From Thalassotalea loyana (GTDB taxonomy: Bacteria; Pseudomonadota; Gammaproteobacteria; Enterobacterales; Alteromonadaceae): a stretch of DNA of 64,000 nucleotides. Both the position numbers and the translations under genes were made by a program. Under the pieces are notes generated by a model. That model saw only the letters and a program-made list of their open reading frames with translations. It was not told the DNA's origin and did no database searches. The stretch spans positions 868,001 to 932,000 of the forward strand of contig NZ_BSSV01000001.1 of assembly GCF_030161435.1 (NCBI RefSeq), given 5' to 3'. Positions 1-7,490 of the stretch are shown in pieces (the stretch's first letter is position 1; each line of letters starts with the position of its first letter).

Positions 1-97
1 TGTTATCGCGAAGTTGTTTCCCTTTAATCATCATACCCACCGCAATGATCATGAGGACCCCGTTGATTAGCAATGAGGAGGTTAATTCTGGTGACAC
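1..97 (-). CDS. Partial small membrane protein (runs off left edge)
   Basis: An open frame starts with GTG at 97 and stays open to the window edge, 32 codons. A good ribosome-binding site (AAGGA, about 6 nt upstream) decides the GTG start. The visible part is a single hydrophobic segment (residues about 8-24) followed by a basic stretch, so it is probably a small membrane protein. Its leader shares 13 identical bases with that of the cassette gene starting at 6301. Function unknown; the C terminus is outside the window. Confidence 0.5.
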   Translation of the reverse strand, partial: MSPELTSSLLINGVLMIIAVGMMIKGKQLRDN

Positions 98-163
98 GTT
101 TTTTCCTTGATGCTCTTTGATGTTCTAATTGTCGCTTGTATTAAAAGAAACTGCGGTTAACAA

Positions 164-484
164 CTATGACTTCTTAGTGTTAATCAACGGTTCATGCTCG
201 TACAGTTTAATGAGCGCATCTATGCGTTTATGGATACGGTTTATAGAACCAAAATCTGATCGTACGACACTAAAAGCAATTAGCAGTAATAAAAATTTAC
301 TATCGAGTAAAAAAGAGCCTTCTTCAACGAAAAAACTGATTAATCCAATAACAGCCATCGAAAGTATGACATCCACGTATTGGGTATAACGCCATGGCTT
401 TAATGACTCAAGTTCGGCCATTATTTTCGTGCGTCGTTCTTCATCATATTCCGCTAGTTTTCTTTCTGCTTGTGTTTCACTCAT
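164..484 (-). CDS. Hypothetical membrane protein, two TM segments
   Basis: 106 residues: a charged N-terminal helix (about 1-30) followed by two hydrophobic segments (about 38-52 and 60-77) and a basic tail. The ATG overlaps the end of the upstream gene by 8 nt, so the two are almost certainly co-transcribed and translationally coupled in one cassette. No family recognised. The paired small membrane proteins could form a complex, but that is inference. Confidence 0.65.
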   Translation of the reverse strand: MSETQAERKLAEYDEERRTKIMAELESLKPWRYTQYVDVILSMAVIGLISFFVEEGSFLLDSKFLLLLIAFSVVRSDFGSINRIHKRIDALIKLYEHEPLINTKKS

Positions 485-695
485 AGTTTGATATTTCCCT
501 TTGTTTTAACTCAGCCTTTCCTTGTTTATGGGCAATTACATACCCCACAAAATATAGTAAACCAACAGCACTCAGAAACACGATCGAAGCCGTATTTAGG
601 TTAAGGTTGCCAAAAATGATTAGGTCATTTAACAGTAAGGCAAAACAAACCATCATCCCTGCAACAAAACCAGATTTTTTGTGTTTTAGGTTCAT
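477..695 (-). CDS. Hypothetical two-TM protein, coupled to the next gene
   Basis: 72 residues with a basic N terminus and two predicted membrane helices (about 10-30 and 36-54), then a charged Lys/Glu-rich tail. It overlaps the start of the downstream 106-residue gene by 8 nt, the only clear overlapping gene pair in the array. No attC lies between them, so they behave as a single two-gene cassette. No known family recognised. Confidence 0.6.
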   Translation of the reverse strand: MNLKHKKSGFVAGMMVCFALLLNDLIIFGNLNLNTASIVFLSAVGLLYFVGYVIAHKQGKAELKQREISNYE

Positions 696-763
696 CAGTT
701 ACTTCCTATTATTATCTTTCTCGTTATTTATCCGCTTTTTGGCTTTTCTAATGAATCGAATTG

Positions 764-976
764 TTAGTCTGCTTTAAGGATCTTATTCGTTTTTGACATA
801 CGCAGTGGCTTAATCAAGTTATCCCAAATAACGAGTGCGCCAATCACTACGTACAAACTTTTTTTCACCAAGAAGATCCCAACCTCTCCATTGGTTGGCC
901 AGTAAAATAAAAGATCTATTACCCCTGTAATAAACAATACTAAACCTAAAGCGGTCCAAAATTTATTAATCTTCAT
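764..976 (-). CDS. Hypothetical two-TM protein
   Basis: 70 residues from the ATG at 976, chosen because a GGAAAA ribosome-binding site precedes it. The longer frame upstream overlaps another gene and has no signal. Two hydrophobic segments (about 8-26 and 34-52) and a basic C terminus indicate an inner-membrane protein. Function unknown. Confidence 0.6.
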   Translation of the reverse strand: MKINKFWTALGLVLFITGVIDLLFYWPTNGEVGIFLVKKSLYVVIGALVIWDNLIKPLRMSKTNKILKAD

Positions 977-1010
977 TGTATTTTCCTGAGTAATCCATTT
1001 TCTTTTGAGG

Positions 1011-1208
1011 TTATCTTCGCATTTGGTTTTCAGGTAAGTCTCTAATAACGAGAAAGTAATATACGAAATAGCCGAGCCACGAAATAAAAAAAGACATGAG
1101 GAACCACACAAGCTTATGTGTACCTGAGGCTTTTCTTGATGCTAAAGCGAGGATCCAGGGTAAAATCGACAGCGCCAAAATGACGAGCGGTGTAAGAAAG
1201 ATTTCCAT
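1011..1208 (-). CDS. Small membrane protein, PLDc_N-like
   Basis: 65 residues with two membrane helices. The N terminus (MEIFLTPLVI) and the second helix (W..FFISWLGYFVYYFLV) resemble the 75-residue product at 10901-11128, so these are paralogues in the same array. The pattern of a Trp before a helix that ends G..VYYFL recalls the small PLDc_N / cardiolipin-synthase N-terminal domain, which is only a membrane anchor. No catalytic residues are present. The similarity is read by eye and tentative. Confidence 0.6.
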   Translation of the reverse strand: MEIFLTPLVILALSILPWILALASRKASGTHKLVWFLMSFFISWLGYFVYYFLVIRDLPENQMRR

Positions 1209-1305
1209 TTCAAATAATTCCTTAAAGTAATACGTAATACAGTGCCTCTCTAGAGGCTAATACCTTGCTCTTAATTGTTTTATTGTCAAAACAAAGTAAG
1301 TTTTA

Positions 1306-1752
1306 TCATATGGGGCGTTTACTAAGTTGCCCCCACGATTGATAGAGTCCAAGCGCATACAATAACCCAATCGCTAAACATATACTTGAACTTACATACC
1401 AAAAGTTTTGGCTATTCTCTGGGAACATGGGCATAAGCCAAGGGAACGAGATACCTCGCAGTATAAATATCGATGAAATTAACATAAGCGCTAAACGACT
1501 AAAAGGGAGGCGCCTAATCACTTGCGCACCGGAAAGGCCATATAAGGACCAACTCGCCAGCACAACAACGATAAACGAGGTTACAATCGTTGGGTACCAA
1601 AGTCCTTGCTCCGCCATCACAGCCATTTGTTCACCTGCACCAAAAAAACGATACCAGCTAGCGCCAAAAATAATACAGCCGATATGCGCAAATGCTGCGA
1701 GTGCGACAAAAAATGAACCTAAGATGAATGGTTTGTTTAAACCAGTAAGCAT
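1306..1752 (-). CDS. Hypothetical four-TM membrane protein
   Basis: 148 residues with four predicted membrane helices (about 10-30, 55-72, 84-100, 117-137). The start is supported by AAAAGGA 7 nt upstream of the ATG. The composition and length are like the small uncharacterised four-helix proteins common in gammaproteobacterial genomes. I do not recognise a specific family. It lies in the part of the array without visible attC sites. Confidence 0.7.
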   Translation of the reverse strand: MLTGLNKPFILGSFFVALAAFAHIGCIIFGASWYRFFGAGEQMAVMAEQGLWYPTIVTSFIVVVLASWSLYGLSGAQVIRRLPFSRLALMLISSIFILRGISFPWLMPMFPENSQNFWYVSSSICLAIGLLYALGLYQSWGQLSKRPI

Positions 1753-1866
1753 GATTAATCCTTTTATGCTTCAAATTATCTGTACTTTTTTTGCGTAATG
1801 CGCACTATTAATATCAAGCTAAAAAGTGGCTAAACTCATCCTTGTTATTTGTGCATGATCCCGTAT

Positions 1867-2001
1867 TTAAGAAAACGTTTGGCTAATAAAGTTAGCCATA
1901 TTCTCTTTTTGGTATTCTTCCATCGACGCGTAAAAAGCTAATCCGCCAATTATGAGGAATGCGGCAGTATAAGAGATGATTTTTTTAGTTTTTACTTTCA
2001 T
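1867..2001 (-). CDS. 44-residue single-TM peptide
   Basis: A short frame from ATG 2001 to TAA 1867: basic N terminus (MKVKTKK), one hydrophobic segment (about 8-24) and a polar, acidic C terminus. The start is preceded by GGAAGTTTT, a plausible ribosome-binding site. It fits neatly between neighbours in the same orientation, which supports it being real. Function unknown. Confidence 0.45.
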   Translation of the reverse strand: MKVKTKKIISYTAAFLIIGGLAFYASMEEYQKENMANFISQTFS

Positions 2002-2039
2002 AAAACTTCCATTGTTTGAGGGTTGTAATTGATGAACTT

Positions 2040-2408
2040 TTAATTAGTTTTATCTTGAGAGCTCAGTAACACAAAAATCAGGGCGATGAGTGCTGGTAAG
2101 CCTTGAGTGAATATTATGCTGGTTTTCGCGGTAATACCACCAAATATACCCGCAACGATAACACAGCCTAAGAAGAAAACTTTGATATCGAGTCGACCTT
2201 TGAGCAAGCCCCAGAATAATCCTGCGGCAAGAAACCCATTATAAAGCCCTTGGTTCATTGCTAACACCGCTGAGGATTCCGCCACTTCAGGTGTCATTGA
2301 GAATATTTTTTGCCCAACAGGGTGATTCCAGAAAAACATCTCTAAAATCAAAATGCCAACATGGCTTAATGCTACCCATAATGTGAAAATATTCGCTAAT
2401 AACTTCAT
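2040..2408 (-). CDS. DUF1304 family membrane protein
   Basis: 122 residues. The sequence has the DUF1304 hallmarks: an N-terminal helix with W(V/L)ALSH, the LEMFFW segment, a MTPE-AESS stretch and the NQGLYNGFLAAGL motif, followed by three more hydrophobic helices. The family is a four-helix inner-membrane protein of unknown function, often carried by mobile DNA. Length matches the family, so it looks intact. Confidence 0.85.
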   Translation of the reverse strand: MKLLANIFTLWVALSHVGILILEMFFWNHPVGQKIFSMTPEVAESSAVLAMNQGLYNGFLAAGLFWGLLKGRLDIKVFFLGCVIVAGIFGGITAKTSIIFTQGLPALIALIFVLLSSQDKTN

Positions 2409-2459
2409 GTACTTATACTCTTTTTATTTCGTATGAGGTTTTTATAGTGGTTATTATTA

Positions 2460-2738
2460 CTACTTAGCACGTAAAGGTACAAGGTTTAATAAAAACAATG
2501 CAACCGCCAATCCTAAAATTGGCAGCGAAGGGCTGATAGTTGAATCTGTTGATACGTTAGCAAAAAGAGCAAACAACAAACAAAATAGAGGAATGAGCGG
2601 TATCAACATCACATAATAAGGGACTGAAAGATCCACCGCGCAACTCGCACACTTTTTCGTATTAAAAGGAGAAAGTGTTAGCTTGTCTGAGTAATGCATC
2701 GCTTTTTTTTGACAAACGGGGCAATTCAATTTGCTCAT
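2460..2738 (-). CDS. Zinc-ribbon membrane protein
   Basis: 92 residues from the internal ATG at 2738, preferred over the ATG six bases upstream because AAGG sits at the right spacing. Two CxxC pairs (CPVC and CASC) about 25 residues apart form a zinc-ribbon-like N terminus, followed by two hydrophobic segments. Same layout as the cassette product at 10564-10842. Probably a membrane protein with a cytoplasmic metal site; function unknown. Confidence 0.65.
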   Translation of the reverse strand: MSKLNCPVCQKKAMHYSDKLTLSPFNTKKCASCAVDLSVPYYVMLIPLIPLFCLLFALFANVSTDSTISPSLPILGLAVALFLLNLVPLRAK

Positions 2739-2774
2739 AGTCATCCTTGTTATACTCCTGTAAAGCTAAAAGAG

Positions 2775-3542
2775 TTAGCTGTTACTACTCGGCTTAAACA
2801 TGATTTGTGCATAGATATAGGTGATACCATTATCCATGCGAGAAACGTTAACTGGTTTACTCCCTTCATTAGGGAACTTGATATTCTTAAACGAATAAAA
2901 ACCTCGATAAATTTGAAACCATATACCAGCCTCATTTTCGATACCCATCACATCACAGGTCAGTTGTTTGCAAGATACATTTAATAGATCAAAACTAGGC
3001 GAGAGCTCGTGTTGTGCAATGTATGCTCTAATATCTTGTTCCATTAAGTATGCCCAGTCGGCATCTACGGCATGGTCTTGTTGTAAAGGCATATCGTTTA
3101 ACATTTGATTGTTACGACTAATTGATGACTTCATGCTTGATGATATCGATGATGGCATATTGCTATCGATCATTTGGTTTAGCTTTTCTTTATGTTCAAT
3201 AGACCACTGTTGTAATTCTTGTACCGCATAGGAGTCCTCTGTCAATAGTTCCTCACCGCTATTTTGATTTTGAGGGCTGATGGCTAGGTCTGTTGATTGC
3301 GCCTTTGCGGATTGGCTTTCATTCGACATTTTCTCTACAGAAGAGGGGGCTTTGTTCGCGTGAGCTAATTGATTGTTAGCGCTTTCACTTACGGTTGTTT
3401 GAGCCTTCTTATGGTTCTCCGACTGCTCCGTCGTGCCATGTTGGCTACTGTCCAGCGAAGTAGCGTTTACAATAGGGTAGAGTTGATACCCTGCTGCTGC
3501 GCCGAATAATGCAATAAGTAAAAGCTTTACGAAATTGTTCAT
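2775..3542 (-). CDS. Hypothetical exported or membrane-anchored protein
   Basis: 255 residues. A hydrophobic N-terminal segment (about 5-24) is a signal anchor or signal peptide. Residues about 30-100 are a low-complexity, Ser/Gln/Asn-rich linker, and residues about 150-255 form a compact domain with a Cys pair (C..LTC) and an aromatic WFQIYRGF stretch. This is the largest gene in the left part of the array. The arrangement fits a periplasmic domain tethered to the inner membrane. No family recognised. Confidence 0.7.
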   Translation of the reverse strand: MNNFVKLLLIALFGAAAGYQLYPIVNATSLDSSQHGTTEQSENHKKAQTTVSESANNQLAHANKAPSSVEKMSNESQSAKAQSTDLAISPQNQNSGEELLTEDSYAVQELQQWSIEHKEKLNQMIDSNMPSSISSSMKSSISRNNQMLNDMPLQQDHAVDADWAYLMEQDIRAYIAQHELSPSFDLLNVSCKQLTCDVMGIENEAGIWFQIYRGFYSFKNIKFPNEGSKPVNVSRMDNGITYIYAQIMFKPSSNS

Positions 3543-3614
3543 TTATCTTCCTTGATGGTGATGTGTTAATTGAATTCTATGTTATTGTTTTTAAATTAAT
3601 TTGTTTCTGTATTT

Positions 3615-4019
3615 TTATGTCGATAGTTGTTCAGTTTTTAATGAATTGAATCTATCATTTAGTATTGTATAGGCTAATGTCAGAGCGACGCCATCGGCAA
3701 AAATACCTATTTGTAATATTGCCATTTCTACAGGTGTGTACGCGTTTAACCCGCCTGATAATGTCATTAAAAAGCCAATAGGAACTAAAAACGTATAAAC
3801 GGTGCGAGCTCGACGGCTAAACCCAAGTGTAAAAAGTGGAGCGGCTAGCCAAAGAACAGAAACGATTTTACCTAGAAAATCAGGTGTTTTATCGCCATAT
3901 CCGTGCCAATTCATTGCTTCACTTATATCGGGCGTGTAACTACCTGTTAGAAAAAAGAAATAAGCAGACGTTAACACGCTCGTTAATATCGCAAGTGTAA
4001 ATATTTTGTCCTTATTCAT
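3615..4019 (-). CDS. Hypothetical four-TM membrane protein
   Basis: 134 residues when started at ATG 4019, where AAAGGA lies 8 nt upstream; a longer frame begins inside the upstream gene and is unlikely. Four hydrophobic helices (about 8-24, 47-66, 74-93, 100-118). It resembles general small membrane proteins without a named domain. It lies 37 nt downstream of the flavodoxin-like gene. Confidence 0.6.
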   Translation of the reverse strand: MNKDKIFTLAILTSVLTSAYFFFLTGSYTPDISEAMNWHGYGDKTPDFLGKIVSVLWLAAPLFTLGFSRRARTVYTFLVPIGFLMTLSGGLNAYTPVEMAILQIGIFADGVALTLAYTILNDRFNSLKTEQLST

Positions 4020-4056
4020 CACGTTGAATCCTTTCGTTGTAAATACAGAATCCTTG

Positions 4057-4620
4057 TTAAGCGGCAAATCGAGCGCAAACTTGCGCAACTCGTTGACCTA
4101 AATAAGTTGCCGTAATTAAGTCTGTTTCATTGAGTTTGCCGTCAGGAGAGTGAGCTATCAGTCCAGACTGAGCACCTAATCGGTTTCTCTGTTCAGGATC
4201 ACAATTTCCTGGAATATCTACACCTGTCCACAACATACCATGTTGGTTCGCGAAAATTTGTAAGTATTGGATGGTATTTAATTGATCACCGCTAAAATTT
4301 GAACCGATAGTAAATCCTGCTGCCACTTTGTTTGCCCATGATTGTTGCTCCCAAAGTTCTCCTGTTGCATCAGCGAATGCTTTAAATTGAGCCGAAACAC
4401 AGCCCATATAGGTAGGTGAGCCAAATATTACAGCATTCACACTCGACAAAGATTCTAAAATAGACTCATTGCGAAAGCGGCCTTCAATAATGTCTTCGCC
4501 TTTGATTTCTATTAGCAGCGCTTCGGTATCTTTTTGGCTCTCAACACCTGATTTTATCGCTTGTGCAAGAGAGTTCGTGGTCCCTGTTACGGAGTGAAAA
4601 ATAATCGCGACTTTTAACAC
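4057..4620 (-). CDS. WrbA/flavodoxin-like NAD(P)H:quinone oxidoreductase family
   Basis: 187 residues with the flavodoxin fold signatures of the WrbA group: an N-terminal beta strand then SVTGTT (FMN-phosphate loop, residues about 10-15), GSPTYMG (about 68-74, isoalloxazine loop), and a later TIGSNFSGDQ segment. Members bind FMN and move two electrons from NAD(P)H to quinones in the cytoplasm. Carried as an integron cassette, with an attC-like site just downstream of its minus-strand neighbour at 4733. Substrate not predictable. Confidence 0.8.
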   Translation of the reverse strand: MLKVAIIFHSVTGTTNSLAQAIKSGVESQKDTEALLIEIKGEDIIEGRFRNESILESLSSVNAVIFGSPTYMGCVSAQFKAFADATGELWEQQSWANKVAAGFTIGSNFSGDQLNTIQYLQIFANQHGMLWTGVDIPGNCDPEQRNRLGAQSGLIAHSPDGKLNETDLITATYLGQRVAQVCARFAA

Positions 4621-4635
4621 TGAAATTCCTTAATA

Positions 4636-4740
4636 TATAACGCCTCCTAAGGAGGCTGAACAATGCTTGGTTAAACTTTTGTATTTAGGTCAAGCGAAAC
4701 TGAGCAATGAGCAAAGCAATACCAAACTTAACTTACTTGG
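4636..4740 (-). repeat. Degenerate attC site
   Basis: The R'-side arm is clear (TATAACGCCTCC with its GGAGGC partner, then AATGCTTGGTTAAAC), but the R'' side no longer matches GTTRRRY. It is the leftmost recognisable attC in the window. Confidence 0.5.
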
Positions 4741-5080
4741 CTAAGTTGGTTCTTGGTTCTGTTTTAATAACGAGTGCAATAGCAGTAAATACATGAAATA
4801 GCAGCCCAAGGATAAACCAGAGCAATGCATTCCTTCCGGTCGACTTAGCCCACCATGCACAGAAAAAAGCCAATAAGAATAAAGCAGAGGCATGGTTCTG
4901 TATTGTGCCTTGTAAACTCCTAACAGCTGAGCTGTTGCGATCGACTTGTTCTTCAATGATATTCAGCCTGTTTTCAACAACATTTACCTTGCGCTCTGTA
5001 ATCGACTCGTTGGTTTGAGACTCATTACTAGCAAATGCATTGAGACTAAAACACGCTAATATAATTAAAATAAATTTCAT
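4733..5080 (-). CDS. Hypothetical exported/membrane protein with coiled coil
   Basis: 115 residues: a cleavable-looking signal peptide (residues 1-17, ending AFA), a charged heptad-like stretch (about 28-60) that could form a coiled coil, then two hydrophobic helices (about 64-80 and 84-106). Cassette gene with attC-like DNA on both sides. No family recognised. Confidence 0.6.
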   Translation of the reverse strand: MKFILIILACFSLNAFASNESQTNESITERKVNVVENRLNIIEEQVDRNSSAVRSLQGTIQNHASALFLLAFFCAWWAKSTGRNALLWFILGLLFHVFTAIALVIKTEPRTNLAK

Positions 5081-5100
5081 TATTCTTGTCTTCCTTGAAA

Positions 5101-5201
5101 AACTAGCACCTTCAAAAGGTGGGGAAAAACTTCGTTAAACTTGTAAAATTAAGCGAATAATCACTAAGGATTCTGCGCTTACTCGTTTTAATGGTTAGGT
5201 T
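5101..5201 (-). repeat. Degenerate attC site
   Basis: An R''-type core (ACCTAAC on the minus strand) lies at 5195-5201 next to the stop codon of the following gene, and a less exact R' (GCTAGTT) at 5101. The inner palindrome is weak but the position between two cassette genes fits. Confidence 0.4.
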
Positions 5202-5733
5202 TTAAAGGGTAAAAAGGTTTAGTCAGTTTCGACTTAAACTTGTCATCTTCTTTATATCTCAATACAGTGCCTCCCCATACCGTATTAGGATTATCGTTCA
5301 CTTGCTTAATCAACATATTAATGTGAGGGAAGGTGATTACTTGAATCGCTTCATCGATGGGCAACCATTTGATCTCGTCAATATTATCTGGCGTTTTGAG
5401 CGCTCCTCCATTGACTGTTACGTTAAAGAATGAGCGGTTTGATATCGAATTATTCTGTTTGTTTTGTAAAACAAATACACCACGTAAATCGGGTTGGCTG
5501 ACAGTAAGCCCATATTCGGCGGCTAACTTATGTAAGTTCTCATTGGTGAGCGCTTGGTTTTCACTATAGAGCCCAGGGGTAACCCAGAAGTTGGTATTCT
5601 TGATTTTAACGACCATTAGTTGGTTGTCGCTATTGAAAATCAATAGGCGATGAAACTCAGAAACCTTATTGTTTTCCTGTGCCAATAAAGGGAAGGCTAG
5701 AAAAGCGACTATGAGTAATAATATTCGATTCAT
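5188..5733 (-). CDS. Exported NUDIX-fold protein with degenerate Nudix box
   Basis: 181 residues from ATG 5733 (AGGTGG upstream). A signal peptide (about 1-20, ending LLAQ) is followed by a NUDIX-like domain. The region matching the Nudix box reads G-x5-Q-x7-HK-x2-AE-x-G, so the conserved Glu and the RE and EE residues that bind metal are replaced. Hydrolase activity is therefore doubtful, and an exported location is unusual for this fold. It may be a binding protein. The fold call rests on the box spacing plus the later KWLPIDEA stretch typical of the family. Confidence 0.6.
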   Translation of the reverse strand: MNRILLLIVAFLAFPLLAQENNKVSEFHRLLIFNSDNQLMVVKIKNTNFWVTPGLYSENQALTNENLHKLAAEYGLTVSQPDLRGVFVLQNKQNNSISNRSFFNVTVNGGALKTPDNIDEIKWLPIDEAIQVITFPHINMLIKQVNDNPNTVWGGTVLRYKEDDKFKSKLTKPFYPLKPNH

Positions 5734-5747
5734 TAAAACCACCTGAT

Positions 5748-5849
5748 GTTAATTCCCAGATAAGGAGCTCATAAATACTTGGCCATTGTTTGTTGCAAAC
5801 GGAACTGAGCCAAGCATTAGCAGTTCCGTGCTATATTCGCTTTTAGGTA
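5748..5849 (-). repeat. Degenerate attC site
   Basis: The inner arms (ATACTTGGCC...ACTGAGCCAAGCATTAGCAG) match the array consensus; the outer R' is altered (TTAATTCC) and the R'' side reads TTTTAGGTA. It overlaps the stop of the DUF3291 gene. Confidence 0.65.
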
Positions 5850-6301
5850 TTTATTTCAAGAAAATCGACTTCACTGAAATTACTTTTAAAACTAAAGGCT
5901 TGAGGAGTATCGCCATTTTTTCTTAAGTATTCTAGTTTTTCTATCGCTTCGTCGATTGAGGGAATGTGTCCAACAGGAACCCACCATAAAACATAACTAT
6001 CTTCAGGGATATTATGAAACCATTCCTTTTTACGGCGAAGAAAATCTCGATGATGGGTTCTAAACATGAAGTTTTTCAGTGCATCAACGGAGTCCCACAC
6101 CGACATATTGACAATAATATTGGGATCATCGAACGCTTGAATATTGGTAGCATCACCACTTTCATCTTTTAACCGCCAAATAAAACCATCGCTAGACTCT
6201 GCCAACTGATTGATAGGATCTAAATTATCGATAAATTCTTTAATTTCAGGTGCGTCTAATGAGTATTTGGCTTTCGCTATATTTAACTGTGCTAAATGCA
6301 T
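5843..6301 (-). CDS. DUF3291 family protein
   Basis: 152 residues, full family length. Typical DUF3291 features are visible: MHLAQLNIAK at the N terminus, LDPINQLAESSDGFIWRL, NMSVWDSVDALKNF, and the YVLWWVPVGHIPS segment. The family adopts a dimeric alpha/beta barrel (ABM-like) fold; its function is not established. The ribosome-binding site AAGGAGG is strong and its leader is shared with the gene at 1-97. Confidence 0.9.
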   Translation of the reverse strand: MHLAQLNIAKAKYSLDAPEIKEFIDNLDPINQLAESSDGFIWRLKDESGDATNIQAFDDPNIIVNMSVWDSVDALKNFMFRTHHRDFLRRKKEWFHNIPEDSYVLWWVPVGHIPSIDEAIEKLEYLRKNGDTPQAFSFKSNFSEVDFLEINT

Positions 6302-6337
6302 TGAATCCTCCTTGATGCTCTATGCTTTATTGGTTTG

Positions 6338-7033
6338 TTACCGTGCTATCCACGTATTAATGTGCGCCGCGAGTTCTTGTGGCTTTTCAAGTGGCAGCAT
6401 ATGGCCTGAACCCGGCGTACGAATAAGTAATAAGTTCGGGTTTGAATCTGCTAGCTCATTAAGCCACTGCGCGTTAACCATATTGTCATGCTCACTGTAA
6501 TATATGTGAGTATCAAATGAAAACTGCTTTAAAGCTAAGGATAGGTCGGGTCTTTGCGAGGTATATCGATATTGACTGAAAAACTCGCTTTCACCAAGCT
6601 CACTCTCCATTGTTAAAATACAATTGATCAGGTCGTCATTTTGATTGGCATCATCCAAAAAGTTTGCGACCCGCTTGCGACTCATCCCCTTATAGCCATA
6701 AGTTTCCACGTATTTTAGGGTGTCATTTCGTTGATTAAGCTCATCATCTGGCAAACGGGTAGGGCTATTGGAAATAATGAAAAGTTTTTCAATGCGCTCA
6801 GGGTGTAACATCGCAAAGTAGGTTGCAATGTAGCCTCCCAGTGAAAAGCCAGCTAGGCTTACCTTCTCATTGCCAAACATTGTATTGTAATGCTCGACGA
6901 GCTCATCAAAGGTTTTGTTTTGCGGGATGGTTAAATAAACCAATTCAATATCGTGATGCAAATAAGGTAACAATTCCCGCCATAGCTTTTCGTTACACAT
7001 GGTTCCTGGGATTAAATACAACTTTTTACGCAC
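6338..7033 (-). CDS. Alpha/beta hydrolase
   Basis: 231 residues from GTG 7033, favoured because AAGGA lies 6 nt upstream. The N-terminal strand LYLIPGTMCNEKLW (oxyanion region), the nucleophile elbow GFSLGG (Ser about residue 70), an acid near the YYSEHDN segment and a late GSGHMLPLEKP histidine complete the catalytic triad of the alpha/beta hydrolase fold, close to the BioH/MenH-like esterases. Cytoplasmic. Only a vestigial attC core separates it from the DUF3291 gene downstream. Substrate unknown. Confidence 0.85.
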   Translation of the reverse strand: MRKKLYLIPGTMCNEKLWRELLPYLHHDIELVYLTIPQNKTFDELVEHYNTMFGNEKVSLAGFSLGGYIATYFAMLHPERIEKLFIISNSPTRLPDDELNQRNDTLKYVETYGYKGMSRKRVANFLDDANQNDDLINCILTMESELGESEFFSQYRYTSQRPDLSLALKQFSFDTHIYYSEHDNMVNAQWLNELADSNPNLLLIRTPGSGHMLPLEKPQELAAHINTWIAR

Positions 7034-7074
7034 GACATGTCCTTGCTCTAGCACTACTGCTGTTAATGGGTTTG

Positions 7075-7374
7075 TTATATTTCTTTGCTGTTTAATCTAA
7101 AATAAGCGTTTAATTCTTTATGTGATTGATAAACGCCTGAAAAACGCTTTTGCTCTTTTGCTAACAGGCTAAAGTCTTGCTTAATAAACCCAATATCTCG
7201 AGCATAACCACTCTTCACTTTACCGTATTTCAATAGAATATAAACTACCCCTCGTTGAGGTTCGTCGCTAGTATTTTGAAGCTCAAAACTATAGTGACAT
7301 TCACCCTGTTCACATGCAAAGTGTGAAGAGGCAATTTTCACACCCTGTTCAGGTTGAAATAATGTAAGCCCCAT
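7075..7374 (-). CDS. Hypothetical membrane-anchored protein, start uncertain
   Basis: The frame from ATG 7374 gives 99 residues. However, the reading frame continues open upstream to about 7434 and encodes a hydrophobic segment (IFIRIFITLTAILIIAAMG) that would make a natural membrane anchor. The best ribosome-binding site (CGGGAG) lies 5 nt before an ATT codon at 7425, with no ATG, GTG or TTG nearby. The true start may be ATT, or a mutated ATG. The soluble part has two Cys and a beta-rich pattern. No family recognised. Confidence 0.55.
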   Translation of the reverse strand: MGLTLFQPEQGVKIASSHFACEQGECHYSFELQNTSDEPQRGVVYILLKYGKVKSGYARDIGFIKQDFSLLAKEQKRFSGVYQSHKELNAYFRLNSKEI

Positions 7375-7441
7375 CGCTGCGATAATTAGAATCGCGGTTA
7401 GGGTAATAAATATTCGAATGAAAATATTAAGCTCCCGAAAA

Positions 7442-7476
7442 ATACAACGCCCTGTTAGCGGTGTTAGTGAGCAAAA
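7442..7476 (-). repeat. Truncated attC arm
   Basis: The sequence after 7442 (ACAACGCCCTGTTAGCGG) is nearly identical to the R' arm of the attC at 9726, but the rest of the site is missing before the neighbouring gene ends at 7491. Probably a deleted attC. Confidence 0.45.
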
Positions 7477-7490
7477 CGATGTACGACAAA

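Noticed and set aside
129-389. Plus-strand ORFs across the array (also 1427-1798, 2694-2984, 6210-6500)
   Set aside because: They lie antisense to better-supported minus-strand genes with ribosome-binding sites and recognisable membrane or domain patterns.
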